From Verrucomicrobiales bacterium (GTDB taxonomy: Bacteria > Verrucomicrobiota > Verrucomicrobiia > Verrucomicrobiales > DEV007): 7,870 nucleotides of DNA. Below, in pieces: positions 5,929-7,870 of this stretch. The DNA is taken from assembly GCA_013911195.1 (NCBI GenBank), contig JACETS010000121.1, forward strand, positions 1 through 7,870, in the 5' to 3' direction. The translations under genes were made by a program, and so were the position numbers. The notes beneath the pieces are model-generated. The model did not search any database. It saw only the letters and a list, made by a program, of their open reading frames with translations, and had not been told where the DNA came from. Position 1 is the stretch's first letter; every line of letters starts with the position of its first letter.

Positions 5929-6996
5929 ATGCCTAAAGTTTTGCTTTCCGGTCGGGTGACTGGTGAGAATGACCCATCAAGAGAATCTCGAGCAGAGCTC
6001 CTTTACTTACTTTTTTCCTCTGGATGGGATATTAGCAATTCTAACGGAGATCAACAGGTAACTTTAGGAAATGTTCAAGAACAGATTATTGAATCAGATG
6101 CGTTTGTGTTTACTCAGGGAGCAACTTTAGAGGAACTGTTTAAAGCTGTTTCTGTTTTTGTTGGTTATCAGACTTTGGATGAGAAATTGGAAAATAAGGG
6201 AACTGTTGTTTTAAATGGTGATCATTCATGGAACTTATTTTTTCAAGTTTTGGATCACTTAAATTCCTTAGGCACAATTAAACAGGAATTCAGAGATTAT
6301 ATTATTGAGGTTGATGAACCAGAGGAGGTAATTAATGCACTAAATAAGGTTAGTGCCAATGGTCTTCCTGAATCTATTCATGATGAGTATCGAGATAATG
6401 TTGATGATATCTACTCGTATGAAGGGCCACCAATGAAAGGCCAAATTGGTAATATCTGTGTATTTTGTTCTGCCAGTATAAAGGATAGAGATTATCTCCA
6501 AGACGGATATTTATTGGGTGAAAAAATGGTCAAACAAGGTTATGGATGTGTTTCCGGCGCCGGGAGGACGGGTGTGATGGGTTCAGTTGTTAAGGGTGCG
6601 GTTGAGTCAGGAGGGTGGACCGGTGGATCAAACGTGCCACATATAATTAAGCTCGAGGGTTTGCCGGAGGGTTTATCAAGTTTTTGGCTTCGTCCGGATA
6701 TATACACACGGATGGAAATTATGATTGAGAGATCAGATGCCTTTGTAATTTTTCCTGGAGGGGCTGGAACTCTGCAGGAGTTTTTAGCTTTATTACTTTT
6801 ACTGGAAGCAGATGACCCAATTATGAAGGATAAGCCAATAATTGTTTTTGATAGAAGTGATAAAAGTGGTAGGAAGTTTTGGACCCCATTAATTAATCTA
6901 ATGGAAAAAAATCAATACTCTTCATATTTTACTGTTGTTAATGAACTCGATCAGGTTATACCCACTGTACACCGGTTAATTGATAACAAAGCATAA
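5929..6996 (+). CDS. two-lobed LOG-family (TIGR00730/lysine-decarboxylase-fold) protein
   Basis: A 355-residue protein whose C-terminal lobe (about 173-355) is a LOG-family domain. Characterised LOG proteins are phosphoribohydrolases that cleave nucleoside 5'-monophosphates such as cytokinin nucleotides or AMP to base and ribose 5-phosphate. The lobe begins GNICVFCSAS, has SGAGRTGVMG (209-218; family GGGxxGLMG with one Gly changed to Ala) and ends in SDAFVIFPGGAGTLQEF. Arg261 and Glu284 match the Arg and Glu implicated in catalysis; the Lys that usually follows the Arg is Met262. The N-terminal lobe (about 1-143) has the same order of elements but a degraded core: SDAFVFTQGATLEELF (56-71) aligns with SDAFVIFPGGAGTLQEF without the PGGxGT loop. 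It therefore looks like a decayed internal duplicate. No signal peptide, so cytoplasmic. The next gene starts ten bases after its stop, suggesting one operon. The natural substrate is unknown; the name lysine decarboxylase in older annotations is misleading. Confidence 0.85.
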   Translation: MPKVLLSGRVTGENDPSRESRAELLYLLFSSGWDISNSNGDQQVTLGNVQEQIIESDAFVFTQGATLEELFKAVSVFVGYQTLDEKLENKGTVVLNGDHSWNLFFQVLDHLNSLGTIKQEFRDYIIEVDEPEEVINALNKVSANGLPESIHDEYRDNVDDIYSYEGPPMKGQIGNICVFCSASIKDRDYLQDGYLLGEKMVKQGYGCVSGAGRTGVMGSVVKGAVESGGWTGGSNVPHIIKLEGLPEGLSSFWLRPDIYTRMEIMIERSDAFVIFPGGAGTLQEFLALLLLLEADDPIMKDKPIIVFDRSDKSGRKFWTPLINLMEKNQYSSYFTVVNELDQVIPTVHRLIDNKA

Positions 6997-7006
6997 CTAA
7001 AATTGT

Positions 7007-7870
7007 ATGAAACAGGAACTCAAAGAGCGTATTGAGAAATTTGCTTTAGCTCTAATTGATCAAAATTCTGCAAAAGTTATTATAGAACCAAATTCTAACT
7101 CTAAAGGTTTTTGGTTTGGTGGAGGTAGTATTATTTTTCACAACGGAAAATATTATCTATCTGGGCGATATCGCGACGAAGGTGATTCGAGAACAGGGGT
7201 AGGAGCTGGAGAAAGGGGATTGGAGTTGACGATTTTTTCGTCAGATTCTGTTGATGGTCCCTGGAAGAAAATCAAATCTTTTTCAAAATTAGATTTAACA
7301 CATGGTAATGAAAATGTTGTTTCTATCGAAGGGTCTTCATTACTGGTTACTGATTCTGGAATAGATCTTTATGTGTCTACAGAGAAAGATCGATCTTATC
7401 CCGATGAGGTTATCGATTTTCAAAAAAAGGGGACCGGAATTTGGGATATCGATCTTATTTCAGCTTCTTCTGTTGAAGAGCTTAAAGTTGATAATATTAA
7501 GAGGGCTCTCAGAACTGAAGAGCTTGGGTCCTTACACATCAAAGATCCGTTTGCTTTCAATCTTAATGATAATTTTAAAGCTGTAGGATTATTCTTTTGT
7601 AGCCATCCATTTACCTGGGCCAGTTCTAATACTGGCCTTGCCATTAAGGGTGCAGGGGAAAAAGAATTCACTATTAAGTCTTTTAATGCCTTTGGTCGTG
7701 GTAGCTCATGGGATGTCGCATGTGCCCGGGTCACTGATCGTCTAGAAATTCCGAAGGTGGGAATTATGGAGGGTTTACCAACTACCTTATTATATTTTTA
7801 TGATGGTGCTGAATGCCTAAGATCATTAGATGAGAGCCCTTCTGCCGCAAAAAGACCTCGAGGCTATTCC
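7007..7870 (+). CDS. uncharacterised protein, possible beta-propeller glycosidase-like fold; 3' end beyond window
   Basis: The frame from the ATG at 7007 stays open for 288 codons to the last base, so the C-terminus is missing. It begins MKQELKERIEKFALALI, without signal peptide or membrane segment, so cytoplasmic. A run of short strand-turn units follows: GGGSIIFHNGKYYLSGRYR (38-56), RGLELTIFSS then DGPW (70-86), SLLVTDSGIDLYVST (111-125), GIWDIDLISA (144-153) and HIKDPFAF (177-184). Strand-DP/DG repeats of this kind recall the five-bladed propellers of GH43/GH32/GH130-type enzymes, where aspartates at blade starts form the active site. The resemblance is by eye and weak, and no catalytic triad can be fixed. 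It starts ten bases after the LOG gene with no Shine-Dalgarno sequence and is probably co-transcribed with it. Length, codon usage and the tight junction make the gene itself convincing; the function is not established. Confidence 0.7.
   Translation, partial: MKQELKERIEKFALALIDQNSAKVIIEPNSNSKGFWFGGGSIIFHNGKYYLSGRYRDEGDSRTGVGAGERGLELTIFSSDSVDGPWKKIKSFSKLDLTHGNENVVSIEGSSLLVTDSGIDLYVSTEKDRSYPDEVIDFQKKGTGIWDIDLISASSVEELKVDNIKRALRTEELGSLHIKDPFAFNLNDNFKAVGLFFCSHPFTWASSNTGLAIKGAGEKEFTIKSFNAFGRGSSWDVACARVTDRLEIPKVGIMEGLPTTLLYFYDGAECLRSLDESPSAAKRPRGYS

Noticed and set aside
7420..7734. 104-codon open frame on the minus strand
   Set aside because: It lies wholly antisense to the better-supported plus-strand frame 7007-7870, and its translation has no recognisable family features.
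1..7870. Mobile element, CRISPR, toxin-antitoxin or phage defence system
   Set aside because: No transposase, integrase, repeat-spacer array, terminal inverted repeats or defence-type domains are visible; the genes look like ordinary chromosomal content.

Overview
The window is a low-GC, gene-dense piece of bacterial chromosome carrying seven protein genes and no RNA genes, insertion sequences, prophage genes or CRISPR. None of the six visible start codons has a Shine-Dalgarno sequence; each is preceded by A/T-rich DNA. The parE subtype (a short DYGRGIPLGK-type GHKL domain) and the style of the Gfo/Idh and PfkB proteins fit a marine-type Verrucomicrobiota (Opitutae-like) bacterium best. Bacteroidota is the main alternative. 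This is a judgement from remembered family patterns, not from a search.

Layout. (1) Bases 2-1024: a Gfo/Idh/MocA-type NAD(P)-dependent sugar oxidoreductase that lost its first residues to the window edge. It is followed 39 bases later by (2) a PfkB-family sugar kinase (1064-2089); both are on the plus strand and probably form a carbohydrate-catabolic operon. (3) Converging on it with only 12 bases between stop codons is a membrane-anchored HtrA/Deg serine protease with one PDZ domain (2102-3247, minus). (4) A 147-base divergent promoter region separates htrA from parE (3395-5251), the ATPase/TOPRIM subunit of topoisomerase IV; parC is not next to it. (5) A 161-base AT-rich region with a set of alternately oriented 11-base repeats precedes a small three-helix membrane protein of unknown function (5413-5679). 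(6) After a 249-base region with several hairpins comes a two-lobed LOG-family protein (5929-6996). Its C-terminal lobe has the LOG nucleotide-binding motifs and its N-terminal lobe looks like a decayed copy of the same fold. (7) Ten bases later a cytoplasmic protein, possibly a beta-propeller glycosidase-like protein, starts at 7007 and runs off the window end.

The genes combine housekeeping functions (chromosome decatenation, envelope protein quality control) with sugar metabolism and a nucleotide-related LOG gene. No single obvious new system is visible. The items most worth a second look are the two-lobed LOG protein with its tightly linked downstream partner, the repeat array ahead of the small membrane protein, and a 24-base in-frame duplication inside that protein's last helix. 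[Form note: features[0] and features[1] had no confidence in the original; the 0 there is a placeholder required by the schema, not an estimate.]
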